A stretch of 64,000 nt of DNA from Levilactobacillus enshiensis (GTDB taxonomy: Bacteria > Bacillota > Bacilli > Lactobacillales > Lactobacillaceae), in assembly GCF_007115095.1 (NCBI RefSeq), contig NZ_SULH01000013.1:1-64000 (forward strand), read 5' to 3'. Both the position numbers and the translations under genes were made by a program. This document shows, one piece after another, positions 1 through 7,821 of the stretch; position 1 is the stretch's first letter, and each line of letters starts with the position of its first letter. The notes under the pieces are model-generated. The model saw nothing but the letters and a program-made list of their open reading frames with translations, made no database searches and was not told where the DNA came from.

Positions 1-2502
1 ATTTTGGAAAGTGAATCGGCTTCGACGAGTGAGTCTGAATCGATTTTGACTAGTGAATCCGAATCTCTTTCAACAGCGGAAAGCGAATCGACTTCGATCC
101 TAGAAAGCGAGTCAGCTTCGACGAGTGAGTCTGAATCAGTTCTGACAAGCGAGTCCGAATCACTTTCCATGGCCGAGAGTGAATCAACCTCGATCCTCGA
201 AAGCGAGTCTGTATCAACGAGTGAATCTGAATCGATTTTGACTAGTGAGTCGGAATCTCTTTCGACAGCCGAGAGTGAATCGACATCTGTTCTAGAAAGC
301 GAGTCAGCTTCAACAAGTGAGTCTGAATCGGTTCTGACTAGTGAGTCGGAATCTCTTTCGACAGCCGAGAGTGAATCGACTTCGGCTCTAGAAAGCGAGT
401 CAGCTTCAACAAGTGAGTCTGAATCGGTTCTGACTAGTGAGTCGGAATCTCTTTCGACAGCCGAGAGTGAATCGACTTCGGCTCTAGAAAGCGAGTCTGT
501 TTCAACAAGTGAGTCGGAATCTCTTTCAACAGCGGAAAGCGAATCGACTTCAATTCTCGAAAGCGAGTCAGTTTCTGCGAGTGAGTCTGAATCAGCTCTG
601 ACAAGCGAGTCCGAATCACTTTCCACGGCCGAGAGTGAATCGACCTCGATCCTCGAAAGCGAGTCTGTATCGACGAGTGAATCTGAATCGATTCTAACTA
701 GCGAATCCGAATCTCTTTCAACAGCCGAGAGTGAATCGACCTCGATCCTCGAAAGCGAGTCTGTATCGACGAGTGAGTCTGAATCGCTTTTGACAAGCGA
801 ATCCGAATCTCTTTCAACAGCGGAAAGTGAATCGACTTCAATTCTCGAAAGCGAGTCAGCTTCGACAAGTGAGTCTGAGTCGGTTTTGACAAGCGAATCC
901 GAATCTCTTTCAACAGCCGAGAGTGAATCGACGTCTGTTTTAGAGAGTGAGTCTGGATCGACTTCGACAGCAGAAAGCGAATCGACGTCTGTTTTAGAGA
1001 GTGAGTCTGAATCAACCTCAACGGCAGAAAGCGAATCGACTTCTGTTTTGGAGAGTGAATCCGAGTCTACTTCAACAGCAGAAAGCGAATCAACTTCGGT
1101 TCTAGAGAGCGAGTCTGAATCGACTTCAACGGCAGAAAGCGAATCAACGTCTGTTTTGGAGAGCGAGTCTGAATCGACTTCAACAGCAGAAAGCGAATCA
1201 ACTTCTGTTCTAGAAAGCGAGTCTGTCTCAACCAGTGAATCCGAATCGACCTCAACAGCAGAAAGTGAATCAACCTCCGTTCTGGAGAGCGAGTCTGAAT
1301 CGACCTCAACAGCAGAAAGCGAATCAACCTCTGTTCTGGAGAGTGAATCCGAATCGACCTCAACAGCAGAAAGCGAATCAACTTCGGTTCTAGAGAGCGA
1401 ATCCGAGTCTACTTCAACAGCAGAAAGTGAATCGACGTCTGTTCTAGAGAGCGAGTCTGAATCGACTTCAACGGCAGAAAGCGAATCAACTTCTGTTCTA
1501 GAGAGTGAATCCAAATCGATCTCAACAGTCGAAAGTGAATCAACCTCCGTTCTGGAGAGTGAGTCTGAATCGACCTCAACAGCAGAAAGCGAATCAACTT
1601 CGGTTCTAGAGAGCGAATCCGAGTCTACTTTAACAGCAGAAAGTGAATCGACGTCTGTTCTAGAGAGCGAGTCTGAATCTACTTCAACAGCAGAAAGCGA
1701 ATCGACGTCTGTTTTGGAGAGTGAATCTGAGTCTACTTCAACAGCAGAAAGCGAATCAACCTCTGTTTTGGAGAGTGAATCCGAATCGACTTCGACAGCA
1801 GAAAGCGAATCGACGTCTGTTCTAGAGAGTGAGTCTGAATCGACTTCAACGGCAGAAAGCGAATCAACTTCTGTTCTAGAGAGTGAGTCTGAGTCGACCT
1901 CAACGGCAGAAAGCGAATCAACTTCTGCTACGATGAGTACCTCTGGCTCGAATAATATTGATTCCGGAACCTCTGGGTTAGTTAACGGAGGCACAGGCGA
2001 TACCGTGAATACTGGTGTGAACGGTGTATCTGGTATTTCAGGCTTCGCTGGTGCTTCAGATACACCTACATCCACAACAACCGTTAATGAAAATAGCGGT
2101 GGTAGTGGCGATGCTATTAGTAATAATGCAACAGCGCTGCGTAGTGGTGGCGATGGTGATCGCGTTTCTGGTAGTGAAAACCAGAATAACATGGGAATGA
2201 TTGCCAATCGGGTTACTGGCAATGGATCAACCAATGACCAGAATGGCCGTTTGACTGGTGTTCCTGAAGATCACACTAGCAAATTGGCAGGAAATACTGC
2301 CAACCAAAGTGACACCGAAGATCGTCATGTTACAACCGGGCATACTGCAACTAGTCATACTGACGCCAACCACACTACGGATCAGGACTTACCTCAAACT
2401 GGTGAGCAGAATACCGGTGGAGCAACCTCGGTACTAGGTTCAATTTTGTTGGGATTCTTGGGATTACTTGGATTTAAGCCGAAACGAAAACGCGACGACT
2501 GA
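1..2502 (+). CDS. Serine-rich repeat surface protein, C-terminal part (5' end outside window)
   Basis: This open frame runs from the first base of the window, so the signal peptide and binding region lie upstream and only about 833 residues are visible. Residues 1 to about 640 are Ser/Glu/Thr-rich tandem repeats. The first part has a 32-residue (96-bp) unit of the type ESxSTSESESxLTSESES. It then changes to an 18-residue (54-bp) unit, [19 protein letters not shown] Gly/Asn/Thr-rich stalk follows, then a sortase anchor: LPQTG at 2389-2403, a hydrophobic stretch and the tail KPKRKRDD. Such proteins are O-glycosylated in the cytoplasm, exported and bound to peptidoglycan. The glycosyltransferases directly downstream are the probable modifiers (inference from context). 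The protein class is clear; the ligand cannot be told. Confidence 0.93.
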   Translation: MLESESASTSESESILTSESESLSTAESESTSILESESASTSESESVLTSESESLSMAESESTSILESESVSTSESESILTSESESLSTAESESTSVLESESASTSESESVLTSESESLSTAESESTSALESESASTSESESVLTSESESLSTAESESTSALESESVSTSESESLSTAESESTSILESESVSASESESALTSESESLSTAESESTSILESESVSTSESESILTSESESLSTAESESTSILESESVSTSESESLLTSESESLSTAESESTSILESESASTSESESVLTSESESLSTAESESTSVLESESGSTSTAESESTSVLESESESTSTAESESTSVLESESESTSTAESESTSVLESESESTSTAESESTSVLESESESTSTAESESTSVLESESVSTSESESTSTAESESTSVLESESESTSTAESESTSVLESESESTSTAESESTSVLESESESTSTAESESTSVLESESESTSTAESESTSVLESESKSISTVESESTSVLESESESTSTAESESTSVLESESESTLTAESESTSVLESESESTSTAESESTSVLESESESTSTAESESTSVLESESESTSTAESESTSVLESESESTSTAESESTSVLESESESTSTAESESTSATMSTSGSNNIDSGTSGLVNGGTGDTVNTGVNGVSGISGFAGASDTPTSTTTVNENSGGSGDAISNNATALRSGGDGDRVSGSENQNNMGMIANRVTGNGSTNDQNGRLTGVPEDHTSKLAGNTANQSDTEDRHVTTGHTATSHTDANHTTDQDLPQTGEQNTGGATSVLGSILLGFLGLLGFKPKRKRDD
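10..930 (+). repeat. 96-bp tandem repeat array coding for SES-rich segments
   Basis: The coding sequence repeats with a period of 96 bp (32 codons); for example the [10 protein letters not shown] segment at about 10 returns at about 106. Several copies differ only at silent sites, or carry shortened units (around 505), as expected from recombination and slippage within the array. Confidence 0.8.
948..1925 (+). repeat. 54-bp tandem repeat array coding for [18 protein letters not shown]
   Basis: About 18 copies of a 54-bp unit follow the 96-bp array. One copy contains an extra SVSTSES insertion (about 1210-1245) and one reads SKSISTVES (about 1510). Copies are nearly uniform in protein but vary at silent sites. 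Confidence 0.85.
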
Positions 2503-2522
2503 TTTCTAGGTTAAATGATGGT

Positions 2523-2560
2523 AATGGCTCTTTCGCCCCCAAATAGGTGAAGGGGCCATT
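2523..2560 (+). terminator. Stem-loop behind the Ser-rich protein gene
   Basis: A 12-bp stem (2523-2534 with 2549-2560, two G-U pairs) around a 14-nt loop sits 20 bp after the stop codon. It lacks a strong T-run, so it could be a weak terminator or an mRNA-stabilising hairpin. Confidence 0.5.
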
Positions 2561-2593
2561 ATTGGTGTCAGCACAAGGCCTGAAGTAACGGTA

Positions 2594-2602
2594 TGGTAAA
2601 AT
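2594..2602 (+). promoter_or_regulatory. Putative extended -10 promoter for the first glycosyltransferase
   Basis: TATGGTAAAAT contains the extended -10 form TGG-TAAAAT about 80 bp before the start codon. The same TGGTAAAAT occurs before the second glycosyltransferase (4780-4788). I see no good -35 hexamer. Confidence 0.4.
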
Positions 2603-2681
2603 GATAACGGACATTGTCTTTCGGGCTTTTCTAGATAATTAGTAGAAACAGTAATTAAGAATGAAAGCGGGAAAATCCAGC

Positions 2682-4190
2682 ATGAATTATTTTGTTGATA
2701 TCGATTTAGGTGGTGCCATCACGGGCATTGAAAAGGCTGAATTTAACCGATTACGATTATTTCAGCAGGCGGGACTACCGGCCAGAATCGTCTATCTAAC
2801 GTATAAACCGCGATTACATGAATATGCCAAGAAATTTGGTATTCAAGGTGTTAGTTTTTCCATTTATGATTATTTTCAGCGTACGCAGGAATACGCTGAT
2901 TTTGGTCATTTTGATTGGCGGCATTATTGGACAGAGACTTGTCATTACAATCTTCAATTTATTGACGGGGTTGCTGACATTCGGATTACCGATGAGAATG
3001 GGCTTTTCATTATGTATGCCTGTTTTTATGATGCAGCGTATTCACGATTGAATTACGTCAACTACTTTGACAAAAACCATGTTAAGATTCGGCGTGATAT
3101 TTATGACAGTCGTGGTTTTCTGAGCTGTACGTGTCTCCTGGCCGAAAAGGATTTGATCAACACGGAACTTTATTATGATCAAAAAGGAAAAGTTCGCATT
3201 ATTAAGCAGTATCTTATCGCGAATGGCAAGTCCTTTTTGCGAGAAATTACAGTGAAAGATTATCAGCATCACGACTATTATTTCGGTAATGAAGATGAGT
3301 TCCGCACGTTCTTTTTTGATTCGCTTTATCAACCTGGCGATACGTTTTTTGCTGATCGGAATAGTAAAATGGGCGTTGCGTTTAGTCATACCAAGCCAGA
3401 GGTCCGAGTTGTCGCCGTCTTTCACAGCACGCATGTCCGTGCGGATGAGAATCCGTTGACCGGATCGTTGAAATTTGGTGGCTATGAATACACGTTGGAT
3501 CATGCCGCTAAAATCTCACGGATTGTGGTGTCAACTGAGCAACAACGCTTGGACCTTGAACGGTGGTTACCTGGTTTGCCGCCAGTAGTTAATATTCCAG
3601 TGGGGTTTGCAGTGCCACAGCCGGTGGATGATACAGACTTTACGCAGCGTAATCCCCATCGCATTATTTGCGTTGCCCGGTACTCGCCAGAAAAGCAACT
3701 CCTGCATCAGCTTCGAGCGGTCGAGCGACTCGTTCCCGAGTTTCCCGATATCGAGCTACATTTGTTGGGGTACGGGGGCCGAGTCAGAGTCCAATTACAG
3801 AAGTATATCGATGACCATCAGCTCAAAGACCACGTGTTTCTGCGTGGATTCCAACGAGACTTAACGGCCGATTATCGGCAGGGAGCGCTTGCACTTATGA
3901 CCAGTAGGGAGGAAGGATTTTCCTTGGCAACGCTAGAGTCTCTGAGCTATAGTGTCCCTGTAATCAGCTACGACATTAACTATGGGCCCCGTGAGATGAT
4001 TGTAGATGGCCAAAACGGTTTTTTAATCCCAGCGGATGACCAAGAAGCGCTGTATCAGAAGATGCGGTTATATCTTGGCGATCGGAATCTACAGCTACAA
4101 ATGATGCGCAATTGTCGGCCGTTGCTTAAACGATACTCACCAGTGCGGATTATGCGACGGTGGCAAAAGTTGGTTCAAAATTTGAAATAG
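2682..4190 (+). CDS. GT4/DUF1975 glycosyltransferase (TagE/GtfA-like), paralogue 1
   Basis: A 502-residue member of the family that includes poly(glycerol-phosphate) alpha-glucosyltransferase TagE/TarM and the SRRP glycosyltransferase GtfA: an N-terminal DUF1975 acceptor region and a C-terminal GT-B donor domain. The donor domain shows ARYSPEK (phosphate-contacting Arg and Lys) near residue 337 and the EX7E motif EGFSLATLE near residue 413, followed by NYGPREMI. The start is placed at ATG 2682 because the paralogues begin MNYFV; an in-frame ATG at 2661 would add seven residues. It is cytosolic. Its position behind a Ser-rich surface protein suggests protein O-glycosylation; a teichoic-acid glycosyltransferase is the alternative. 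It is most like paralogues 2 and 5. Confidence 0.88.
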   Translation: MNYFVDIDLGGAITGIEKAEFNRLRLFQQAGLPARIVYLTYKPRLHEYAKKFGIQGVSFSIYDYFQRTQEYADFGHFDWRHYWTETCHYNLQFIDGVADIRITDENGLFIMYACFYDAAYSRLNYVNYFDKNHVKIRRDIYDSRGFLSCTCLLAEKDLINTELYYDQKGKVRIIKQYLIANGKSFLREITVKDYQHHDYYFGNEDEFRTFFFDSLYQPGDTFFADRNSKMGVAFSHTKPEVRVVAVFHSTHVRADENPLTGSLKFGGYEYTLDHAAKISRIVVSTEQQRLDLERWLPGLPPVVNIPVGFAVPQPVDDTDFTQRNPHRIICVARYSPEKQLLHQLRAVERLVPEFPDIELHLLGYGGRVRVQLQKYIDDHQLKDHVFLRGFQRDLTADYRQGALALMTSREEGFSLATLESLSYSVPVISYDINYGPREMIVDGQNGFLIPADDQEALYQKMRLYLGDRNLQLQMMRNCRPLLKRYSPVRIMRRWQKLVQNLK

Positions 4191-4204
4191 AAAATATCCA
4201 AAAA

Positions 4205-4252
4205 CAGCAATCTGTGGGGCACTTATCATGCCCGATGGATTGCTGCTTTTTT
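4205..4252 (+). terminator. Rho-independent terminator
   Basis: CAGCAATC (4205-4212) pairs with GATTGCTG (4238-4245), an inner GGCA/TGCC pairs as well, and a run of T follows. It ends the first glycosyltransferase transcript. Confidence 0.88.
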
Positions 4253-4487
4253 AGAGGCGTGTTTTGTTGAAGAACTAGAAAATCGTTAAATATAACTGGA
4301 TAAACAATGACCCCATATTCAAAAATGTGTGCATAACGTCTAAATTGCTATAAAATGCTGATTTGACGGTGTTCATAGCGTATAAAAATAAAATAAATAA
4401 ATTTATAGGAAAACCTGTAAACGACATTAAAAGTGTTGTATAATGAACACAAGCAAAGGAATTAGATTTGAACGGAGGTGCTATCTT
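4253..4487. promoter_or_regulatory. AT-rich intergenic region with promoter for the small membrane protein
   Basis: The region is AT-rich and has no coding signal. TATAAT at 4439-4444, preceded by TTG, looks like a -10 box; TGTAAA at 4416-4421 is a weak -35. The -10 overlaps the first in-frame ATG (4443), which argues that this ATG is not the start codon. Confidence 0.5.
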
Positions 4488-4691
4488 ATGTCAGTATTAA
4501 CTATGATTTTTGCACAACATGGGGTTCAATTTTTTATAAGGTTAATGATCTACTTGATCCTCTGGAGCCTGGTGCTCATCTTCCGGGTAATCAATCGCAA
4601 GAAGACGCAGAAGCGTATGGCTGCGCAGACGGAATATATGATGGCACATACCGAAAAGAGCGCCGATGGTAAATATCCGTGGGAATTGTAA
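4488..4691 (+). CDS. Small single-pass membrane protein with TEYMMxHT/GKYPWE C-terminus
   Basis: 67 residues when started at ATG 4488, which has GGAGGTG 8 bases upstream; the earlier ATG 4443 lies in a -10 box. One hydrophobic helix (about residues 13-34, VQFFIRLMIYLILWSLVLIF) is followed by a basic stretch (RVINRKKTQKR) and a polar tail with QTEYMMAHTEK and GKYPWEL. A paralogue with the same layout lies just behind the giant adhesin (23659). I do not recognise the family. The repeated association with Ser-rich adhesin genes suggests a role in their export or anchoring, but this is inference. It has its own promoter and terminator. Confidence 0.8.
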   Translation: MSVLTMIFAQHGVQFFIRLMIYLILWSLVLIFRVINRKKTQKRMAAQTEYMMAHTEKSADGKYPWEL

Positions 4692-4720
4692 TCCTAGAAA
4701 TTAAACTTAACTTTAAAAAT

Positions 4721-4758
4721 GGGTGATCGCTAAAATTCTTGAGGCGGTCACTTTTTTA
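4721..4758 (+). terminator. Rho-independent terminator
   Basis: GTGATCGC (4723-4730) pairs with GCGGTCAC (4744-4751), followed by six T. It ends the small membrane protein gene. Confidence 0.88.
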
Positions 4759-4779
4759 GTAACTGGTTAAAATAATTGA

Positions 4780-4788
4780 TGGTAAAAT
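4780..4788 (+). promoter_or_regulatory. Putative extended -10 promoter for glycosyltransferase 2
   Basis: TGGTAAAAT, the same element as before glycosyltransferase 1. No clear -35. It would give a leader of about 110 nt containing the hairpin at 4815-4852. Confidence 0.4.
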
Positions 4789-4814
4789 ATAAGGTAAGGC
4801 TAAAGCGATGGCAG

Positions 4815-4869
4815 ACTAGCCTGAGTACCGGTGTTACGCCATTCAGGCTGGTCACGATTTGCCGGCAAA
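4815..4869 (+). other. Hairpin and palindrome in the leader of glycosyltransferase 2
   Basis: ACTAGCCTGA (4815-4824) pairs with TCAGGCTGGT (4843-4852) with one G-U pair. A perfect 12-bp palindrome, TTTGCCGGCAAA, follows at 4858-4869, about 25 bp before the ribosome-binding site. Confidence 0.5.
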
Positions 4870-4905
4870 CGCGTGACAGAATTACGCTTAAAGAAGGACA
4901 GAGAG

Positions 4906-6411
4906 ATGAATTATTTTGTAGACATTAGTGTTGGTCCCACGATTTCTGGTATTGAGGAGGCTGAGTTCAAACGATTGCAGTTGTTTCAGCAAGCCAAGAT
5001 ACCAGCGACAATCGTGTACTTGGGCTATCAGTCGCGGCTGCATGAATACACGAAGAAGTTTGGTATTCAAGGTCATAGCTTTTCAATGTATGATTATTTC
5101 CAGGGATCACGGCAATATGCCGAATTGAAACACTTTGATTGGCGTCATTATTGGGAGAATGATTGTCATTATCATTTGGAAAATGTCCCCGGGACCTTCG
5201 ATATTCGGATCATGGATGAAAATGAGTTATTCATTATGTACGCGCATTTTCTCGATGCGGCTTACTCGCGGATCGATTATGTTAACTACTTTAACCCTAA
5301 TCGTGCGAAGATTCGGCGGGATGTTTATGATGTCCGGGGGTTCTTGAGCCGGACTAGCTTACTTGCCGAACAGGATACCATCAATACGGAACTCTACTTT
5401 GATCAACATCAACGGGTTCGTATCATGAAACAGTACAAACGGGTGGACAATAAATCACTGTTGCGTAAAATTACGCTCAAAAATTATCATCAGCGGGATT
5501 ACTTCTTTGATACCGAGGGAGAATTTCGAACCTTTTTCTTAAATGAACTTTATCGTTCGGGGGACGTGTACTATTGTGACCGTAATAGTGCAATGGCCAA
5601 GACGTTTCACGAACTGCGCCCAGAGATCGCGACGTGTGCCGTCTTTCACAGTACGCATGTGCGCGTGGGCCAGGACATCCTGACGGGGACCTTGAAAGCC
5701 AATATTTATGATTACACGTTGGCCCATCCAGAAAAGCTCAGCCGCATTGTGGTGTCGACTGAACAACAGCGCCGTGATTTGTTAGCGCGGTATACGACGT
5801 TACCACCCGTAGTGACTATTCCGGTGGGGTTTGCGATGCCGCAACCAGTTGATTTTACAGCGCGCAACCCGCACCGAATCATTAGTGTTGCCCGATATTC
5901 ACCTGAGAAACAGTTGCTTCATCAAGTGAAGGCCGTTGAACGGTTAGTGGCTGAATTTCCAGATGTCGAACTTCATTTACTGGGGTCCGGTGCCAAGATT
6001 GAGAAGGTCTTGCGCGATTATATTCGTACACACCATCTGACAGAGCACGTGTTTCTGCGGGGGTTCCAGACGGATCTGACCGCCGATTACCAACGGGGGG
6101 CGCTGGCCTTGATGACCAGTAAAGAAGAGGGCTTTTCACTAGCAACACTAGAAGCGTTGAGCTTTAGCGTGCCAGTGATTGCTTACGACATCAACTATGG
6201 TCCCAGTGAAATGATCACGGATGGTGAAAATGGTTTCCTAGTCCCGGCGGATAATCAAGAAGTGCTCTATCAGAAGATTCGGACGTATTTAGGCAATCGG
6301 GACTTGCAATTGAAGATGATGGCGAACTGTCAACGACTATTGGCGCCATATGCGCCGTCAGTCGTTCAGCGGAAGTGGCAAGATTTCGTCCAACACGTCA
6401 CGCAAGACTAA
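4906..6411 (+). CDS. GT4/DUF1975 glycosyltransferase (TagE/GtfA-like), paralogue 2
   Basis: A 501-residue enzyme very close to paralogue 1 (same MNYFVDI start, GIEEAEF, YDYFQG and HSTHVR segments). Donor-site signatures are intact: ARYSPEK near residue 331 and EGFSLATLE near residue 407, then NYGPSEMI. ATG 4906 is preferred over the longer frame from 4831 because AAGGA lies 8 bases upstream and the paralogues agree. It is expected to be a cytosolic retaining transferase using an activated sugar, acting on Ser/Thr of secreted glycoproteins or on glycerol-phosphate polymer; sequence alone does not separate these. The metalloprotease-like gene starts about 55 bp downstream, so the two probably share a transcript. 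Confidence 0.88.
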   Translation: MNYFVDISVGPTISGIEEAEFKRLQLFQQAKIPATIVYLGYQSRLHEYTKKFGIQGHSFSMYDYFQGSRQYAELKHFDWRHYWENDCHYHLENVPGTFDIRIMDENELFIMYAHFLDAAYSRIDYVNYFNPNRAKIRRDVYDVRGFLSRTSLLAEQDTINTELYFDQHQRVRIMKQYKRVDNKSLLRKITLKNYHQRDYFFDTEGEFRTFFLNELYRSGDVYYCDRNSAMAKTFHELRPEIATCAVFHSTHVRVGQDILTGTLKANIYDYTLAHPEKLSRIVVSTEQQRRDLLARYTTLPPVVTIPVGFAMPQPVDFTARNPHRIISVARYSPEKQLLHQVKAVERLVAEFPDVELHLLGSGAKIEKVLRDYIRTHHLTEHVFLRGFQTDLTADYQRGALALMTSKEEGFSLATLEALSFSVPVIAYDINYGPSEMITDGENGFLVPADNQEVLYQKIRTYLGNRDLQLKMMANCQRLLAPYAPSVVQRKWQDFVQHVTQD

Positions 6412-6465
6412 GTTGGGAAACGGTTGAGGCCAGTGGCTTGCCGTAAAAATTTGGGGGAATTAAAT

Positions 6466-7353
6466 ATGTTCAAGGTGCTCCGACGAATTCTGTATCTAAT
6501 CATTTTAGCGGCAGTCGTGTTCTTCGTGGTCAAGGGTATGACTAAGGTCAACATTTCACTGTTTGGGAATCACAATTACTACCAGCGGTCTAAGGGGACC
6601 AGCACGAACGATGGTTTAGTCAATCAGAAAACTTATTCACAGGCCAAGCTTAAACAATTAACGACGATTACGCATGGAACGCGATATTCTGGGAATACCA
6701 GTCTGGATAAGGTTGCCACCGAGTATTCTTATAAGCTGGCGGGCCATACCATTAATAACTTCATGGGCCGTGATGGCGTCCTACAACTCTACAATGAATC
6801 GTCTTTTATGTCGGATAAGATGGTCAGAGACGCCGCTGACTATTGGAATACCTTAGCGGGAACCAAAATTGTCGAAGTCGTTAAGACGGCTAAGGCTAGC
6901 GATGAAGTCATCCATGATGATCAGGAACAAAATAAATACGGTATCGGTGGTCAAACCTACAATAATATGGGGATGCTCTTCTATCCACGTAATTGGGGAG
7001 TGACCGGATTAACGGCCCGTGGCAGGAACAATTGGAAAGAAGCCATTTTACTGCGAGAGATTGGTCATGCGCTGGGAATTCCGAACCTCGGCGGCGGAAA
7101 AACGGGGATTAACGATCGTAATGCAAATAAGAAGACAACGGACTTTATGGGTAACTGGGGGGTCGAACTGCCTGCCGCACCGTTGGCAAATCAGCATGGC
7201 ATCACCAGCACACCGGTGGACGCCGCAGCACTGACGATTGCGGGTATCGCATGGCCACGACCACAGAAGCTAGCCAATTGGGTGTTCACGACGCCGAAGG
7301 CCACGGTCAATTATGACAATGGAAAAATTGTTTCGACAATTCCTAAGCCTTAG
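6466..7353 (+). CDS. Membrane-anchored matrixin-like protein with degenerate zinc site
   Basis: 295 residues from ATG 6466 (GGGGGAA upstream; a TTG at 6424 is less likely). An N-terminal hydrophobic helix (about residues 7-24) would anchor it with the bulk outside. It aligns throughout with the gene at 10975 (ITHG..YxGNTSLD, DGVLQLYN, GGQTYN, FYPxNW). The zinc motif HExxHxxGxxH reads REIGHALGIPN here (about 7051-7083): the first and third metal-binding His are Arg and Asn, while Glu and the second His remain. I read it as a catalytically impaired relative, perhaps a substrate-binding or regulatory partner of the intact copy. A read-through partner of glycosyltransferase 2; a terminator follows. 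Confidence 0.82.
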   Translation: MFKVLRRILYLIILAAVVFFVVKGMTKVNISLFGNHNYYQRSKGTSTNDGLVNQKTYSQAKLKQLTTITHGTRYSGNTSLDKVATEYSYKLAGHTINNFMGRDGVLQLYNESSFMSDKMVRDAADYWNTLAGTKIVEVVKTAKASDEVIHDDQEQNKYGIGGQTYNNMGMLFYPRNWGVTGLTARGRNNWKEAILLREIGHALGIPNLGGGKTGINDRNANKKTTDFMGNWGVELPAAPLANQHGITSTPVDAAALTIAGIAWPRPQKLANWVFTTPKATVNYDNGKIVSTIPKP

Positions 7354-7360
7354 GATTGGT

Positions 7361-7393
7361 AGGACTGAGGATGATTCCTTGGTCCTTTTTTTG
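7361..7393 (+). terminator. Rho-independent terminator
   Basis: AGGACTGAGGA pairs with TCCTTGGTCCT (two wobble pairs) and is followed by a run of seven T. Confidence 0.8.
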
Positions 7394-7821
7394 ACAGGTT
7401 AGAGTTAACGGAACTTCAGGTAGTCAAGGGGGATCTAAATCACACGAGTTTAAGCAAATTATATAACGTTACACTTTTTAATATTTGTAAGCTAAGTGAC
7501 GCAACTATAGGTTTTTACTTTAATAATTACTGCATTAAATTGATGGAATCAGGCAGGGAGTATTTACACAGTCTATAAACTGTTGTATCCTTGATTATAC
7601 GCAAATGGTAGCGCTTAAGTAATCGTTGGTGGTTCTGGCTAAATACAACGATTTGGTTTTGCTGCTGGATAATGTGAAAAAAGAATCATTGACGATAGCA
7701 ATTGGTTTTATTAATAAAACTAATTAGGTATACTTAGATTAGTTTAAACTTTGTTGATGGATAGCTCAGTTGACTAAAAATGGGTGAAATTCCTTCGCAA
7801 TGAGGATGGGAGTGTGACACC
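7394..7821. other. AT-rich intergenic region before the GtfB/GtfA-like pair
   Basis: About 430 bp with no coding signal. A TATACT box at 7729-7734 could be a -10, but the nearest TTGGTT (7702-7707) is 21 bp away, so the promoter is uncertain. GGGAG lies about 9 bp before the GTG start at 7822. Nothing else convincing. Confidence 0.4.

Noticed and set aside
434-1921. Antisense open frames of 60-107 codons across the first Ser-rich gene.
   Set aside because: They are shadows of the 54-bp and 96-bp repeats and have the same repeated composition.
1-1925. Regular repeats considered as a CRISPR array.
   Set aside because: Units are contiguous, in frame and code for protein; there are no unique spacers.
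4443-4487. Longer start for the small membrane protein at ATG 4443.
   Set aside because: That ATG overlaps the -10 box and has no ribosome-binding site; ATG 4488 has GGAGGTG and matches the paralogue.
7604-7619. cre-like site (ATGGTAGCGCTTAAG).
   Set aside because: At least two mismatches to the CcpA consensus at conserved positions, and no clear promoter next to it.
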